Positions 42,565 through 52,063 are shown, numbered from the stretch's first letter. The stretch is DNA of 64,000 nucleotides from DATLNM01 sp035536775 (GCA_035536775.1 DATLNM010000037.1:62001-126000), one strand, 5' to 3'. Numbers and translations: made by a program. The notes: generated by a model from the sequence alone, not told the origin.

Positions 42565-43277
42565 TCGCTCGTCTCCGTGTCGCGGTCCCGCGTCATAAGC
42601 CACTGGGCGAGTTCCATGTCGAAAGGATCGTCGATGTTGACAACGGGGCGTTCGGTAATCATCGCAATAGTCGTATTGCCAACGAGATCTGACGCCGTCA
42701 TCAGCCATTCGCGGGTCGCGGCGTAGCACAGGCCGTTGCGGTGATAGAGCCTTGGAACCGACTGACGTCGAGCAAAACGAGCGCCATCTGAGGTGAGGTA
42801 GTCGACCCGCGAGTCCTCTCTGAGGACAAATGACTTGTGCGGGCTGAAGTGCGCCGGTGTGCGACTGAGCGTCAGAACGCACCCCGCACTACGTGCGATC
42901 AGTATTTCCAGGGCGCCCTGGACGTCGCCGGGCGTACGCATTGGACTCGTGGGCTCCAAAAGTACGCTTCCGCCGAACGTGACACCCAGCTCTGCCTCGG
43001 TGGCCAGGAGCGCGTGACGCCAGACGGCAAAGCTATCGGCTTCGTCTGTCGCTAGATATTGAGGTCGAATAAAGAAGACGCTGAGGCCATGATTGAGTCC
43101 TTCCGATGCGATTTCAGGGTCATCGGTGCTCAGAACCGCAACGTCAATGCCTCCCGTCCGGAGAGCCACATCAGCGGCGAGAGCAACCAGCGTCTTTCCA
43201 TCTATCCGCTGGAGGTTTTTCCTTTCGATTCCCCGGCTCCCTCCTCTTGCTGGCACAACCGCGAGTACGGGCCGCAT
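42561..43277 (-). CDS. neuA: CMP-nonulosonate (acylneuraminate) cytidylyltransferase
   Basis: A 238-residue NeuA-family enzyme that couples CMP to a nonulosonic acid. It starts MRPVLAVVPARGGSRGIERKN (CTP P-loop), followed by GKTLVALA, VLSTDDPEIA and LLEPTSPMRTPGDV. ATG 43277 is preferred to 43343 because upstream codons overlap the oxidoreductase gene. Gap of one base from the previous stop; TTGA overlap with the next gene. Which nonulosonate is activated cannot be read from the sequence. Confidence 0.92.
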   Translation of the reverse strand: MRPVLAVVPARGGSRGIERKNLQRIDGKTLVALAADVALRTGGIDVAVLSTDDPEIASEGLNHGLSVFFIRPQYLATDEADSFAVWRHALLATEAELGVTFGGSVLLEPTSPMRTPGDVQGALEILIARSAGCVLTLSRTPAHFSPHKSFVLREDSRVDYLTSDGARFARRQSVPRLYHRNGLCYAATREWLMTASDLVGNTTIAMITERPVVNIDDPFDMELAQWLMTRDRDTETSD

Positions 43278-43278
43278 G

Positions 43279-44295
43279 TCACTCACTTTCAGCGATGGAA
43301 ATGAGTGCGCGCGCCTTCTGCCGTTGACTTTCTCGTGCTGCATCGATTACCGCGAGGGCTGCAAGACCGTCTGATATTGAGCACGTCAGCTCAGCTCGCT
43401 TGCCGAGGACAAGCTCAAGGAATTCTCGTGCGAGCGAAGCGAACATCTCATTTCTTGAATCAGGAAAATGAAACTCTTCCGGGTTGGGAGAGGCGTGCAA
43501 GCTGACCGAGACCACACCACTCCGTTCTGACCAATCAATTCGGCCTTGCGACCCAACGATCTGCAGACTTGTCTCGTGTGGACGACCGAACAGGTCAAGG
43601 TGAAGGTATGCGGTGCGCCCGCTTGAATACATCAAGAGGACGTCAACGTTGTCGTCGGCGTCAATTTCCAGAGCGCTTATTTTGCCGACGGTTGCGAATA
43701 AACCCGTCGGCCGTCCGAGAAGCCAAAGAAAGAGATCAATCCAGTGGCTTTCGTCCAGGAGGGCCCCACCTCCCAAAGCTGCCTGTGACATGTAGAAGTC
43801 CTGATATCTCTCCCACGGGTGCCAATCCTCCAAATGCGATGACATGATTCCGCGAGCGTGTAGGAATTCGCCGATTCGCCGGCTTTTCAGTAGTTCGCGA
43901 ATGTGGCGCAATGCCCTTGACCATCGCCACGTATAGCCCACGAGGATCCGCTCCGGGCGCTCTAAGCCCACGCTCCATTCCCTGGCTGCCGACAGAGTAG
44001 TTGCGAGCGGCTTCTCGATTAGGAGTGGAACGTCTTGGACTGCAAGGACCTCCGCGCTCTGCGGGATGTGGAGAATCGGTGGAGTAGCGATTACGACACC
44101 GTCGTAATCGCTACCGTCAAAAGCTGCGCCTACCGATTCGTAGGAGGTAGCCACTCCGTCAATTGATTCAAACTCTTGCCTTCGATCCCGGCGTGGATCG
44201 ACGCCGCTTATGGAGCAGCCAAGAGCAATCAAGTTTGTGGCGTGACGTTTACCCACGCTCCCTGTGCCGATTACCAGGATCCGTGGTTTCGTCAT
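43279..44295 (-). CDS. Gfo/Idh/MocA-family oxidoreductase
   Basis: A 338-residue NAD(P)-dependent oxidoreductase. Rossmann motif ILVIGTGSVGKRHATNL, then VVIATPPILHIPQSAEVL and IEKPLATTLSAAREW (EKP signature) with a C-terminal beta-sheet substrate domain. In the family the Lys of EKP and a downstream His act at a sugar or sugar-acid hydroxyl/carbonyl. Here it sits between a ThDP enzyme and neuA, suggesting action on the nonulosonate or a precursor. ATG overlaps the upstream stop by 4 bases. Confidence 0.88.
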   Translation of the reverse strand: MTKPRILVIGTGSVGKRHATNLIALGCSISGVDPRRDRRQEFESIDGVATSYESVGAAFDGSDYDGVVIATPPILHIPQSAEVLAVQDVPLLIEKPLATTLSAAREWSVGLERPERILVGYTWRWSRALRHIRELLKSRRIGEFLHARGIMSSHLEDWHPWERYQDFYMSQAALGGGALLDESHWIDLFLWLLGRPTGLFATVGKISALEIDADDNVDVLLMYSSGRTAYLHLDLFGRPHETSLQIVGSQGRIDWSERSGVVSVSLHASPNPEEFHFPDSRNEMFASLAREFLELVLGKRAELTCSISDGLAALAVIDAARESQRQKARALISIAESE

Positions 44296-45836
44296 TGACC
44301 TAGTCCGTCGATGCTGGCGCGGTAGTCGCTTTCATCGAAGGAAACATCAATGAATGCCGGTCCACTTGAAGGGGACCACGCTGACACCGTCCTCTCGACC
44401 TCGCCCTCGCCTGTTGCTTTCATGACCGGAATGTCGAATGACCTGACGATTTCTCTCCATTCTCCTTGGGACTCAAGCGAGGTAACGCGCAGCGATTTCT
44501 TTTTGACAACCCTCTGTATCGACCCGAATGTGCGATCTCCCATTGAAACGACCAAGAGTGGTAGCTGCTCTCGCACTGCTATTCGAAGATCGGCGAGGTA
44601 CTGAGGGATTCCGCCATCGCCTACGGCAAGGACGACTGGAGTTTCCCTGTCGTGAAGCGCAGCAGCAATCGCCATAGGAAGGCCAGCTCCCATCGTCCTG
44701 GATGAGGTTGGGCCGAGGAACTGATCGGTCGCCGGGGTTTCCCACAAATACTCAGCAAGAATGGCAAAGAGGCCGGTATCCGTCACAAGTCGCACCTTCG
44801 TACCGAGAGCAGCTTGAACTTGCGAATATGCGTGGGCAGGCGAGAACGGACGTCCAAGCAGCTCCATTCGAAGCTCTCGTTTCAAACTCATGATGGACTC
44901 GACTCCCCAATCCTTTCCGTCGAGAAGGCGTGGGAGTTGAGTCAGCGAAATTCCCTTTGATTCCCTATCTTCATCGGTGACATTCAAGTCGGAAGGTCCA
45001 AGAAATAGCCACCTTGTTTCCTTGGACGAGGGCAGCGCCAGGAGTTCGCTTGAATGAACCCCGATACCAATCGCCAGATCTGCTTGATTCAGAAGCGAGC
45101 TCGCGGGGGTCAGCGCGCCATCAACTCCCGTGAAGACTCCTGCGCTGTGAGGGGAGCGCTCATCTGTTGCGCCCTTGCCTGAAGGCGTCGTGAGAACCGG
45201 AACCTGAAGACGGCTGAGTAGACTTCCCAGTTGGGCGCGTGCAACGAACGACCCAGCAACTACAAGCGGAAATGCGGATCGAACGATTTCCTTCTCTTGG
45301 GCTGGCGTTATCGTTGTCCTGGATTGAGCTGGTCCTAAGTGTCCCGAGGGAAGGTCGTCGTCTGGCGCCCCGGGACCCTCCAGCTGAAGAAGAACGGGGC
45401 CAGGTCTTTCCGACGCAGCCGTTCTAAGAGCGGTTGATAGGGCTGCCGTTGAATTCCCATTCTTGATGGCCGCTTTCGTGATGGTGCGGCAGACAGCAAC
45501 CGCGTCCAGATACTTGTGTGGGCTGGGAGTCCCGTCTTGAGTGAGCACGGATTCAGTGAGAGCAAGCATCGGGAGTGCTTCCCACGCGCAAAAGGCCAAA
45601 CCCGGCACGAGATTTGTGACTCCAGGTCCTCGGATGCTGAAGGCCAAGCCAGGGCTGCCGCTTAACCTCCCGGATGTGCCGGCCATGATTGCGGCTGCCC
45701 CCTCGCCGCTTGGAATGACAATCCTTACTCCAAGCTTCTCGAGGTGGTGCAGAAGGTCAAGCGTGGTGCCGCTGCCTGGAATTCCGAAACACGTCTTAAC
45801 CCCCGATGCGGCAATTTCCTTAGCAAGCATCTTCAC
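44292..45836 (-). CDS. thiamine-diphosphate enzyme (acetolactate synthase/decarboxylase-like)
   Basis: About 514 residues. The PYR domain has CFGIPGSGTTLDLLHHL and IPSGEGAAAIMAGTSGRLSG with the conserved activating Glu. A central domain follows, then the PP domain with GAGLPMAIAAALHDRETPV and the metal-binding GDGGIPQYLADLRIAVREQLPLLVVSMGD; the usual NN of the GDG-NN motif appears as GD. Related to ALS, sulfopyruvate and benzoylformate decarboxylases; acceptor unknown. GTG 45836 overlaps the upstream stop (GTGA); ATG 45830 is an alternative. Confidence 0.85.
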   Translation of the reverse strand: MKMLAKEIAASGVKTCFGIPGSGTTLDLLHHLEKLGVRIVIPSGEGAAAIMAGTSGRLSGSPGLAFSIRGPGVTNLVPGLAFCAWEALPMLALTESVLTQDGTPSPHKYLDAVAVCRTITKAAIKNGNSTAALSTALRTAASERPGPVLLQLEGPGAPDDDLPSGHLGPAQSRTTITPAQEKEIVRSAFPLVVAGSFVARAQLGSLLSRLQVPVLTTPSGKGATDERSPHSAGVFTGVDGALTPASSLLNQADLAIGIGVHSSELLALPSSKETRWLFLGPSDLNVTDEDRESKGISLTQLPRLLDGKDWGVESIMSLKRELRMELLGRPFSPAHAYSQVQAALGTKVRLVTDTGLFAILAEYLWETPATDQFLGPTSSRTMGAGLPMAIAAALHDRETPVVLAVGDGGIPQYLADLRIAVREQLPLLVVSMGDRTFGSIQRVVKKKSLRVTSLESQGEWREIVRSFDIPVMKATGEGEVERTVSAWSPSSGPAFIDVSFDESDYRASIDGLGQ

Positions 45837-46789
45837 TTTGTCGCCTGTAGGAATGTGAGGAGCTTCTCGGTTGAATGAGCAACGCTTGCGCAGACCGCAT
45901 CTGTGGTGAAGCCTCCGTAGTGCGGTGTCAGGATTAGGCGGGGATTGTCTCGTGCGCATTGGGTGATGGCGTCGGACATTGCGGGAGGCTCATTGGTTAG
46001 TACATCAAGGCCCGCAGCAAAGAGCTGCCCGTCTTCGAGAGCGTCAATCAGCGCTTTTTCATCTATCACGGCCCCTCTGGACGTATTGATCAGGATTGTC
46101 CCCGGACGCATTCGCCGGAACTCGTCTTCCGAAAGCATTCCTCGTGTCTCTGGTGAGAGATGGACGTGTATGGAGATGTAATCAGATCCCTCGATCAGGT
46201 CATCAAAGGTGCGACGCTCAATACCTTGTGGCCACGGATCCACAAGTGGGTCGTAGCCTGTGACTCGCATCCCGAACGCCTCTCCGTATAGAGCCACTTG
46301 GCGCCCTAGCCGTCCGCACCCGATTAGGCCGAGAGTCTTGGAGCGCAAGGCAGCTGTTGCGAATTGCTCACGCCGCCAATGTCCTGCAAGGACATCCTGA
46401 GATGCTTCGACCAGACGGCGCCCGCAGGCCATTAGGAGCGCCCAACTGAGCTCAGCTGCCCCCGTGAACTCTTCTAGGAGCGCGGTGTTGTCTCGGAGAC
46501 TGGAAAACATGATCCCGCGGCTGCTCAGGAACGGTCCGTCGATGTGATCCGAACCCGTGCCGGCGCAGGTGACTGCTCTTAGGTTCCTCGCTCGATCGAG
46601 CAGGGACGCATTTAGCCGAACCATCAAGGAGGCGTCAATAAGCCCTTCGGCGGTGCGTAGCGCCAAACGAAACTGTTCCGAATCTCCTTCGAAGTGTGCC
46701 AGAGTCGCACGCTCTCCAATGATGCGCTGAACCGTTGGGAGCGCAATCGAAGGTCCCAGGTACACGATGAGGGCAGCTTTTCGCGCCAT
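45833..46789 (-). CDS. D-isomer-specific 2-hydroxyacid dehydrogenase
   Basis: A 318-residue NAD-dependent dehydrogenase. It has GLIGCGRLGRQVALYG (NAD fold), the catalytic Arg in NTSRGAVID, Glu in LTNEPPAM and His in LTPHYGGFT. The substrate loop is LVCAGTGSDHIDG-like (residues about 65-80). It reduces a 2-keto acid or oxidises a 2-hydroxy acid. Position between neuC and the ThDP enzyme points to a short-chain keto acid used to build or decorate the nonulosonate. TGATG overlap with neuC. Confidence 0.88.
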   Translation of the reverse strand: MARKAALIVYLGPSIALPTVQRIIGERATLAHFEGDSEQFRLALRTAEGLIDASLMVRLNASLLDRARNLRAVTCAGTGSDHIDGPFLSSRGIMFSSLRDNTALLEEFTGAAELSWALLMACGRRLVEASQDVLAGHWRREQFATAALRSKTLGLIGCGRLGRQVALYGEAFGMRVTGYDPLVDPWPQGIERRTFDDLIEGSDYISIHVHLSPETRGMLSEDEFRRMRPGTILINTSRGAVIDEKALIDALEDGQLFAAGLDVLTNEPPAMSDAITQCARDNPRLILTPHYGGFTTDAVCASVAHSTEKLLTFLQATK

Positions 46790-47937
46790 CAGTACGTGAG
46801 TCGCTTCTGGATAGGGATATCCACTGTCGACAGAATGTCGGCGATTTGCCTGCCCGCCGTCCCATCGCCGTAGAGTAGGGATTTCGAAAATTGTCCGTGC
46901 TCGAGCTGCCGCGTTATTGCATTGGCAATTGCGACCGAGTCGTGGGGCACATCAATAACGTTGCCAGCCCGCTCGCGACCCTGCTGACGCGATCCAATAT
47001 TGACAGCAGGCACTCCAAGGAAGCCGGCTTCCCGTAACCCGCTAGACGAATTGCCCACCAGACACGCGCAGCCATTCAGTAGCCGAGCGTAGTCCTCAAC
47101 CGAGAAGTTTCTGAAGAAATGGATTCGAGTCGAAGGACTCCGTTCGCGGTATTCGCGAAGGCGTTTGGAAATATCGTCAGAGCCCGCGTCGACATTTGGC
47201 CAAAGCCAGACTGCCGGCATGCTTAAAGCGTCGATGGCCTTGAGCGTTTCTTCGATTTGCTCTCGGCCAAGACCATACTCAGTGGTTACGGGATGTTGTA
47301 CGACGACCAGGTAGGGAAGATGTGGATTGAGTTCTGGGCCGACTCCTCCGTATCGGCGGAAGATATCTTCCGGAACGCTCAGGTCAAGGCCCCTGAGGAC
47401 ATCAATGGATGGGCAACCCGTCCGGAAAACAGACTCGCGAGATTCGCCAAACCTGAAAAGAGTTTCTGCCGCACGATCGGTCGCCGGAAAGTGAAGATGG
47501 CTAAGCTTGGAAACGGCGTGTCGGACACTTTCGTCGATTGATCCAGTCGACTCTCCACCCTGAGTGTGAGCAAGTCGGATGTTCATGTAACTGGCCGCGA
47601 TTGCTGTCGCCAGCGATTCAAAGCGATCGGCTACGGTGATGACGAAATCAGGCTGGAGGATCTCAAACTGAGTTGCCAATTCGATAATGGCTAGGCCCGT
47701 CGACTTCGCCATCGTCGAGGGTGTTTCACCTTCGAGCGTCGAGTAGATAACGGCTGAGGGTGAGAACCCGTCCTGAACTATTAGTTCCTTAACATTTCCA
47801 AACCGGTACAGGAGGGCTGACGACGTCACGATCAGCTGAAGAGTTAAGTCAGGGTGGTCGGCAACTGCTTGCAGTGCGGACTTAATCCGTCCATAGTTCG
47901 CCCTGTTGTTGATGACGAAACAGCATCGACGACTCAC
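46789..47937 (-). CDS. neuC: UDP-GlcNAc 2-epimerase (hydrolysing), NeuC family
   Basis: A 382-residue GT-B-like enzyme converting UDP-N-acetylglucosamine (or a 2,4-diamino analogue) into the free manno-configured sugar. Features: CFVINNRANYGRIKSAL at the start, VITVADRFESLATAIAA, RLAHTQGGESTGSIDESVRHA, VVQHPVTTEYGLG and GNSSSGLREAGFLGVPAVNIG. No dehydratase/aminotransferase of the legionaminate or pseudaminate routes is in the window, so a Neu5Ac-type route is the simpler reading. The ATGA overlap with neuB shows tight coupling. Confidence 0.9.
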   Translation of the reverse strand: MSRRCCFVINNRANYGRIKSALQAVADHPDLTLQLIVTSSALLYRFGNVKELIVQDGFSPSAVIYSTLEGETPSTMAKSTGLAIIELATQFEILQPDFVITVADRFESLATAIAASYMNIRLAHTQGGESTGSIDESVRHAVSKLSHLHFPATDRAAETLFRFGESRESVFRTGCPSIDVLRGLDLSVPEDIFRRYGGVGPELNPHLPYLVVVQHPVTTEYGLGREQIEETLKAIDALSMPAVWLWPNVDAGSDDISKRLREYRERSPSTRIHFFRNFSVEDYARLLNGCACLVGNSSSGLREAGFLGVPAVNIGSRQQGRERAGNVIDVPHDSVAIANAITRQLEHGQFSKSLLYGDGTAGRQIADILSTVDIPIQKRLTY

Positions 47938-48983
47938 TCGAGGTCGTCCCAGTGCAACAATTCGTCGACTCTCACGCTTCTAGCCAGGCGGCGCCCCACA
48001 ATCTGGTCCTTGGCATCAGGGGGGATTCCCGTTCCGGGCTTTTTTTCGACGAGGAGGGAGTTCGAAATCACCGTTCCGGCCGGACAGTCATGGGTCAGCG
48101 CAAGGCTTCGAGCAAATAGTCGCTGAATCTCTGCAATGTCTTCGGGCAGATTCGATTTGTCGAGGGGCTTCTTCAACTCCTCGTGCGCCTCGCGCGCCGC
48201 AGCCAGCCATGCAGCTTCGGTGAATGTGAGCGAAACAGGCGTATCGGGTGTCGTGATTCGTTTGTCCAGAATGACATGAACTTCAATGAGATCGACTCCT
48301 CGACTCATCGCTTCCAGTGGCGCCCATACAGTCCCCGTGTGGTCAGACAGCCCTACCGGGCATTGATACCGAGTCCGCCATTCATCGAGAACATTCAGTC
48401 CCACCCGGGAAAGAGGAGTGGGATACAAGCTGGTGGATTGCAGAAGCGCGTAACTCGCAGACACCTGGTCGAGTTGAACTAACGCCTCATCAATATCTGC
48501 TGTCGTACTCATTCCGGTCGAGATGAGGATTGGCTTATTGGTAACTGCCATGCGACCGATGAGACCTGCTGAGCCGACTTCGCCGGATGCAATCTTCCAG
48601 GCATCAGGATTCACTGTCTCGATAAGGGCGAAGGCCTCGTGAGAGAACACGGAGCTCAGAAAGTAGAGCCCTTCTGCCCGCACGTGCTCGGCGAGCTCAT
48701 GCCAATCTTGGGTTGAGAACTCCATGCGTTGCCAGTATTCGAATCGTGTGCGCTTTTCATATCCGGAAGGCGGCGGTCCCCTAAAGACCTCATCCCGAGT
48801 CGATTCTGCACTGGCAATATGTGTCTGGAACTTGACTGCGTCCATTCCGCATCTTGCGGCTTCTTCTATGTACAAGTGAGCCAAGGAGATTGAGCCGCAA
48901 TGGTTCTGACCAATTTCCGCAATAAGAAGGGGCGGGTGATCTTTCCCAATCTGCCGCTGCCCTCCGAGGGATATTTCTCTCAT
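47934..48983 (-). CDS. neuB: N-acetylneuraminate synthase family protein
   Basis: A 349-residue NeuB: condensation of a manno-configured sugar with phosphoenolpyruvate. The TIM barrel carries AEIGQNHCGS, GMDAVKFQTH, KIASGEVGS, LISTGMSTTADI and VGLSDHTG, and a C-terminal SAF/antifreeze-like domain (about 285-345) ends VGRRLARSVRVDELLHW. Complete for the family. Upstream, a 65-base gap separates it from a GT4 gene, the only real gap in the operon besides a few bases, so a secondary promoter may lie there. Confidence 0.93.
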   Translation of the reverse strand: MREISLGGQRQIGKDHPPLLIAEIGQNHCGSISLAHLYIEEAARCGMDAVKFQTHIASAESTRDEVFRGPPPSGYEKRTRFEYWQRMEFSTQDWHELAEHVRAEGLYFLSSVFSHEAFALIETVNPDAWKIASGEVGSAGLIGRMAVTNKPILISTGMSTTADIDEALVQLDQVSASYALLQSTSLYPTPLSRVGLNVLDEWRTRYQCPVGLSDHTGTVWAPLEAMSRGVDLIEVHVILDKRITTPDTPVSLTFTEAAWLAAAREAHEELKKPLDKSNLPEDIAEIQRLFARSLALTHDCPAGTVISNSLLVEKKPGTGIPPDAKDQIVGRRLARSVRVDELLHWDDLE

Positions 48984-49048
48984 CGCCCCATGCTAGTCAG
49001 CAACTCGATGCCTCGTCGCGGGCGGCTTGGTCTTGCGAAGCTAGGTGG

Positions 49049-50191
49049 CTATCGAGCTTGGCCTCGAGAGGCAACCAGGTTTGCGTAGAGCAACGAATGA
49101 TTTGACTTTAGCTGGCTGATTCCAAAATGGGCCTCAACATGTTTGCGGGCGGCGTTCCCCATTTTCATGCGGAGGTTGTCGTCTTCAAGCAATGTAGTGA
49201 CCTTGGACGCAAGGGCTGACGGGTCGCCCGGCGGAACCAGGAAACCTGTGCGCCCATCTAGGACAACGGAAGGTACCCCGCCCACTTGCGTCGCTACAGC
49301 CGGGCGGCCAGATGCGTGGGCCTCAATGAGCGCCCGGGGCGTCCCTTCATTGCGACTCGTCGAGATAACGAGATCGAGTGCCGAAAGAATCTCGGGAATG
49401 TCACCTCGCCACCCGAGGAAGTGTGCCCGCTCTCCAATTCCGAGATTACTTGCCAACTGTTCGAGCGATTTTCTGAGCTCGCCGTCGCCAACCACGACGA
49501 TGTGCGCGTTCGGGATCAAAGTGAGCGCAGCGAGAGAGGTTGCATGGTCTTTGATGCGCGTTAGGCGGCCAATAATTCCCACGAGATGACACTCCCAAGG
49601 AATTCCTAGGTCACCTCTTAGATTTGCAAACGAATGTCCTCCGAATTTGTCAAGATCGACTCCGAGAGGTAAGACGCGATATTGGTCAGGGCGCCCGATT
49701 TCCCGGGAAAGAAGGAAGTCTCGAATCTCTGGGCTCACGACGATCAGGATGTCGGTCTTGGTTGCCAATCCTCGCTCAACCCGCTCGAAGAACCAGGATG
49801 CCGTGCGCCCAAAATACCCATCGAGCGAGTGTCCGTGAAATGTGTGGACGAGCAGTGGGCGGGGACGAGTACGGATACCGGCAATTCGCCCGACGACTCC
49901 TGCTTTGGCGGTGTGGGTATGGATGATTTCCGGTTGCAAATGTCGGACTAGCCCCGTGACGACATGAATGGCTCTGACGTCGGCAATGGGACGCACCGAG
50001 CGGGCAAGAGGCACCCTAAGCACTTCATTGCTGGAAAAGTCGAGCTCTCTCTCGCTTTCCTCGCACCACCCAGCAGCTAGGACTGTGGGCCAGCTCGTTA
50101 GCTCCCGCGTGAGTGTGAGCGCCTGGATTCCCGGCCCCCCAACGTTTAGCCGAGTTATTAAGCGTAAGACTGCAGGAGAGTCTTGAATCAT
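49049..50191 (-). CDS. family 4 glycosyltransferase
   Basis: A 380-residue GT-B enzyme. Features are LRLITRLNVGGPGIQALTL, HTHTAKAGVVGRIAG, HGHSLDGYFGR and LPLGVDLDKFGG. The EX7E region is STSRNEGTPRALIEAHASGRPAVAT. The frame is open to 50233 but the ATG at 50191 overlaps the asparagine-synthase-like stop (ATGA). Specificity unknown. Confidence 0.9.
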   Translation of the reverse strand: MIQDSPAVLRLITRLNVGGPGIQALTLTRELTSWPTVLAAGWCEESERELDFSSNEVLRVPLARSVRPIADVRAIHVVTGLVRHLQPEIIHTHTAKAGVVGRIAGIRTRPRPLLVHTFHGHSLDGYFGRTASWFFERVERGLATKTDILIVVSPEIRDFLLSREIGRPDQYRVLPLGVDLDKFGGHSFANLRGDLGIPWECHLVGIIGRLTRIKDHATSLAALTLIPNAHIVVVGDGELRKSLEQLASNLGIGERAHFLGWRGDIPEILSALDLVISTSRNEGTPRALIEAHASGRPAVATQVGGVPSVVLDGRTGFLVPPGDPSALASKVTTLLEDDNLRMKMGNAARKHVEAHFGISQLKSNHSLLYANLVASRGQAR

Positions 50192-52047
50192 GACTCGCGG
50201 CGAAGAAACAGCTCTAGCGTCAAGAGGGCCCAAAGTAGGTGGCCCATATTTGCCTTTCCCGACACGTGCGAGGCGACAACCGCGTGGACTTCGCGTGCAT
50301 CGAGGATGGAGCCAATGCGTGAGGTTCTTGAATCGAGAGTCGATACCAAATACGTCCGGTATTCATTTCTTAACCAGCTGTCTAAGGGGATTCCGAATCC
50401 TCGTTTTTGGCGAGACAAGATTTCGGGGGGGACAATTCCTGCCAGGGCTTCTCTAAGAATGGCTTTTCCTCGCCGTCTTCGAATCAGGTAGTGGGACGGA
50501 AGCTGAAATGACCACTCCAGCAATTTCCTATCCAGGAAAGGCGATCGAACTTCAAGAGCATGAGCCATGCTCATGCGATCTGTTTTCGGGAGAAGGTCAT
50601 CCAGAAGATAGGTACGCAGATTGAGTTCTAGCAGTCTTCCCACGACATCTACGTCTTTGGTTGTCTTCTCCCATTCGGACTCAAAGATGTTCATGGCGTC
50701 ATCGCCGCGGGACCCTAGCAACGCTTGACGCCAGTCATCGGAGGCGTAGCTGAGCCAGCCTGCGTAAGCGCGCGGAATTTCAAGTCCAGCGCTCTTTGCG
50801 AACCGACCGATTCGCTGCATTCGCCCTATTCGAGACTGCGCAAGGGGTGAGGCTCCCGCTATCAGCAATTTCCTAATGGGAAAGGGCAGTGACCTAAGGC
50901 CTTGCCATAGGCGCGCTGCAATGAAGCGGTCATATCCTGCGAAGAGCTCGTCGCCGCCGTCTCCCCCTAATACGACTGTGACATGCTCTTTCGCGAACTT
51001 GGCCAGAAGGTAGGTCGGGAGCGCACTTGAGTCTCCAAATGGCTGATCGTGGTGGTGAACAAGGGTCTCGATCAGGTCCGGCGTAGGTGGTTGAAGCTGA
51101 AGCTCGTGATGGTCTGTTCCAAAGGTTGTAGCAACAAGACGCGAATACTCGCTTTCGTCGTAGCCTGTTTCTCGACCAAAGGCGACACTGAAGGTCGGGA
51201 CGGGTACGGGCAGCAACCGGGCCATGGTTGCTACAACTGCGGTCGAGTCGAGTCCGCCACTTAGTAATGCCCCCACGGGCACATCGCTTTCGAGGCGATG
51301 TTGGACCGCATCGGTTAGTAGCGAGGCGGCCTGTTGGCGCGCCAGCGAACGCGACGGGCCTTGTGTTTGGCGGCGGGGAGGCTCCCAGTACCGGGCAATT
51401 CTTATTCCGCGGTGGAAGCTAAACGTGAGCAAATGCGCGGGGGGAAGACTCACGATTCCTTCGAAGAAGGTATATGGCGTAGGAACATAGCCGAGCATTA
51501 GGTACGTGGACAGCTCGTTGAGTCGCACACTCCTCGGCACTTCGGGATGTATTAAAAGGCCCTTGATTTCACTGGCGAAGACGAAGCTTGACCCGCCCGA
51601 CCAGTAATAGAGGGGTTTCTTTCCAAGTCGATCTCTGATGAGGGTGAGCTCCTGGGTTCTTTCGTCCCAGACGGCAATCGCGAACATTCCATCTAGCGCT
51701 GACGCCAGCTGTGTTGGAGAAAGGAACTCAGCTAAGTGCGCAATCGTTTCGGTGTCTCCAGCGCTGCGGAGCTGGTGTCCCTGCGCAAACAAGTCGCGTC
51801 GGAGCTCCCCGTAGTTGTAGATCTCTCCGTTGAGAACCGCAGAAACTTCACCAGACTCATCAGCGAAGGGAGGATCTCCTGTTTCCAGATCAACAATGGC
51901 TAGGCGTGCCATTCCGATTGCAGCTGTCGACGTAATCGAGTGACCGAACGCATCAGATCCTCGATGTCGCATCGAGTTGAGCATGTTCTGTAGGACGTGA
52001 AGATTGGGTTGCGCCCTCCGCTTCACGAAGCCTGCTATCCCGCACAT
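50188..52047 (-). CDS. asparagine-synthase-family amidotransferase
   Basis: A 619-residue two-domain protein. The N-terminal class II glutaminase domain begins MCGIAGFV with Cys2 nucleophile and contains LNGEIYNY. The C-terminal ATP-pyrophosphatase domain has LLSGGLDSTAVVA and LGGDGGDELFAGYDRF. ATG 52047 puts the nucleophile at position 2, so upstream in-frame codons are rejected. Such genes inside glycan loci often amidate uronic-acid residues (as in the WbpS family), and that role fits here. Ordinary asparagine synthesis is the alternative. Confidence 0.88.
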   Translation of the reverse strand: MCGIAGFVKRRAQPNLHVLQNMLNSMRHRGSDAFGHSITSTAAIGMARLAIVDLETGDPPFADESGEVSAVLNGEIYNYGELRRDLFAQGHQLRSAGDTETIAHLAEFLSPTQLASALDGMFAIAVWDERTQELTLIRDRLGKKPLYYWSGGSSFVFASEIKGLLIHPEVPRSVRLNELSTYLMLGYVPTPYTFFEGIVSLPPAHLLTFSFHRGIRIARYWEPPRRQTQGPSRSLARQQAASLLTDAVQHRLESDVPVGALLSGGLDSTAVVATMARLLPVPVPTFSVAFGRETGYDESEYSRLVATTFGTDHHELQLQPPTPDLIETLVHHHDQPFGDSSALPTYLLAKFAKEHVTVVLGGDGGDELFAGYDRFIAARLWQGLRSLPFPIRKLLIAGASPLAQSRIGRMQRIGRFAKSAGLEIPRAYAGWLSYASDDWRQALLGSRGDDAMNIFESEWEKTTKDVDVVGRLLELNLRTYLLDDLLPKTDRMSMAHALEVRSPFLDRKLLEWSFQLPSHYLIRRRRGKAILREALAGIVPPEILSRQKRGFGIPLDSWLRNEYRTYLVSTLDSRTSRIGSILDAREVHAVVASHVSGKANMGHLLWALLTLELFLRRES

Positions 52048-52063
52048 CGACGCCCACCTTCGT

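Noticed and set aside
42565..42882. N-terminal extension of the LIC12162-type protein
   Set aside because: The extension lies inside neuA, reads as Arg/His-rich shadow sequence, and a TTG at the stop overlap is the natural start.
45541..45858. Plus-strand frames opposite the nonulosonate genes
   Set aside because: Antisense shadows; the minus-strand genes have family motifs and coupled junctions.
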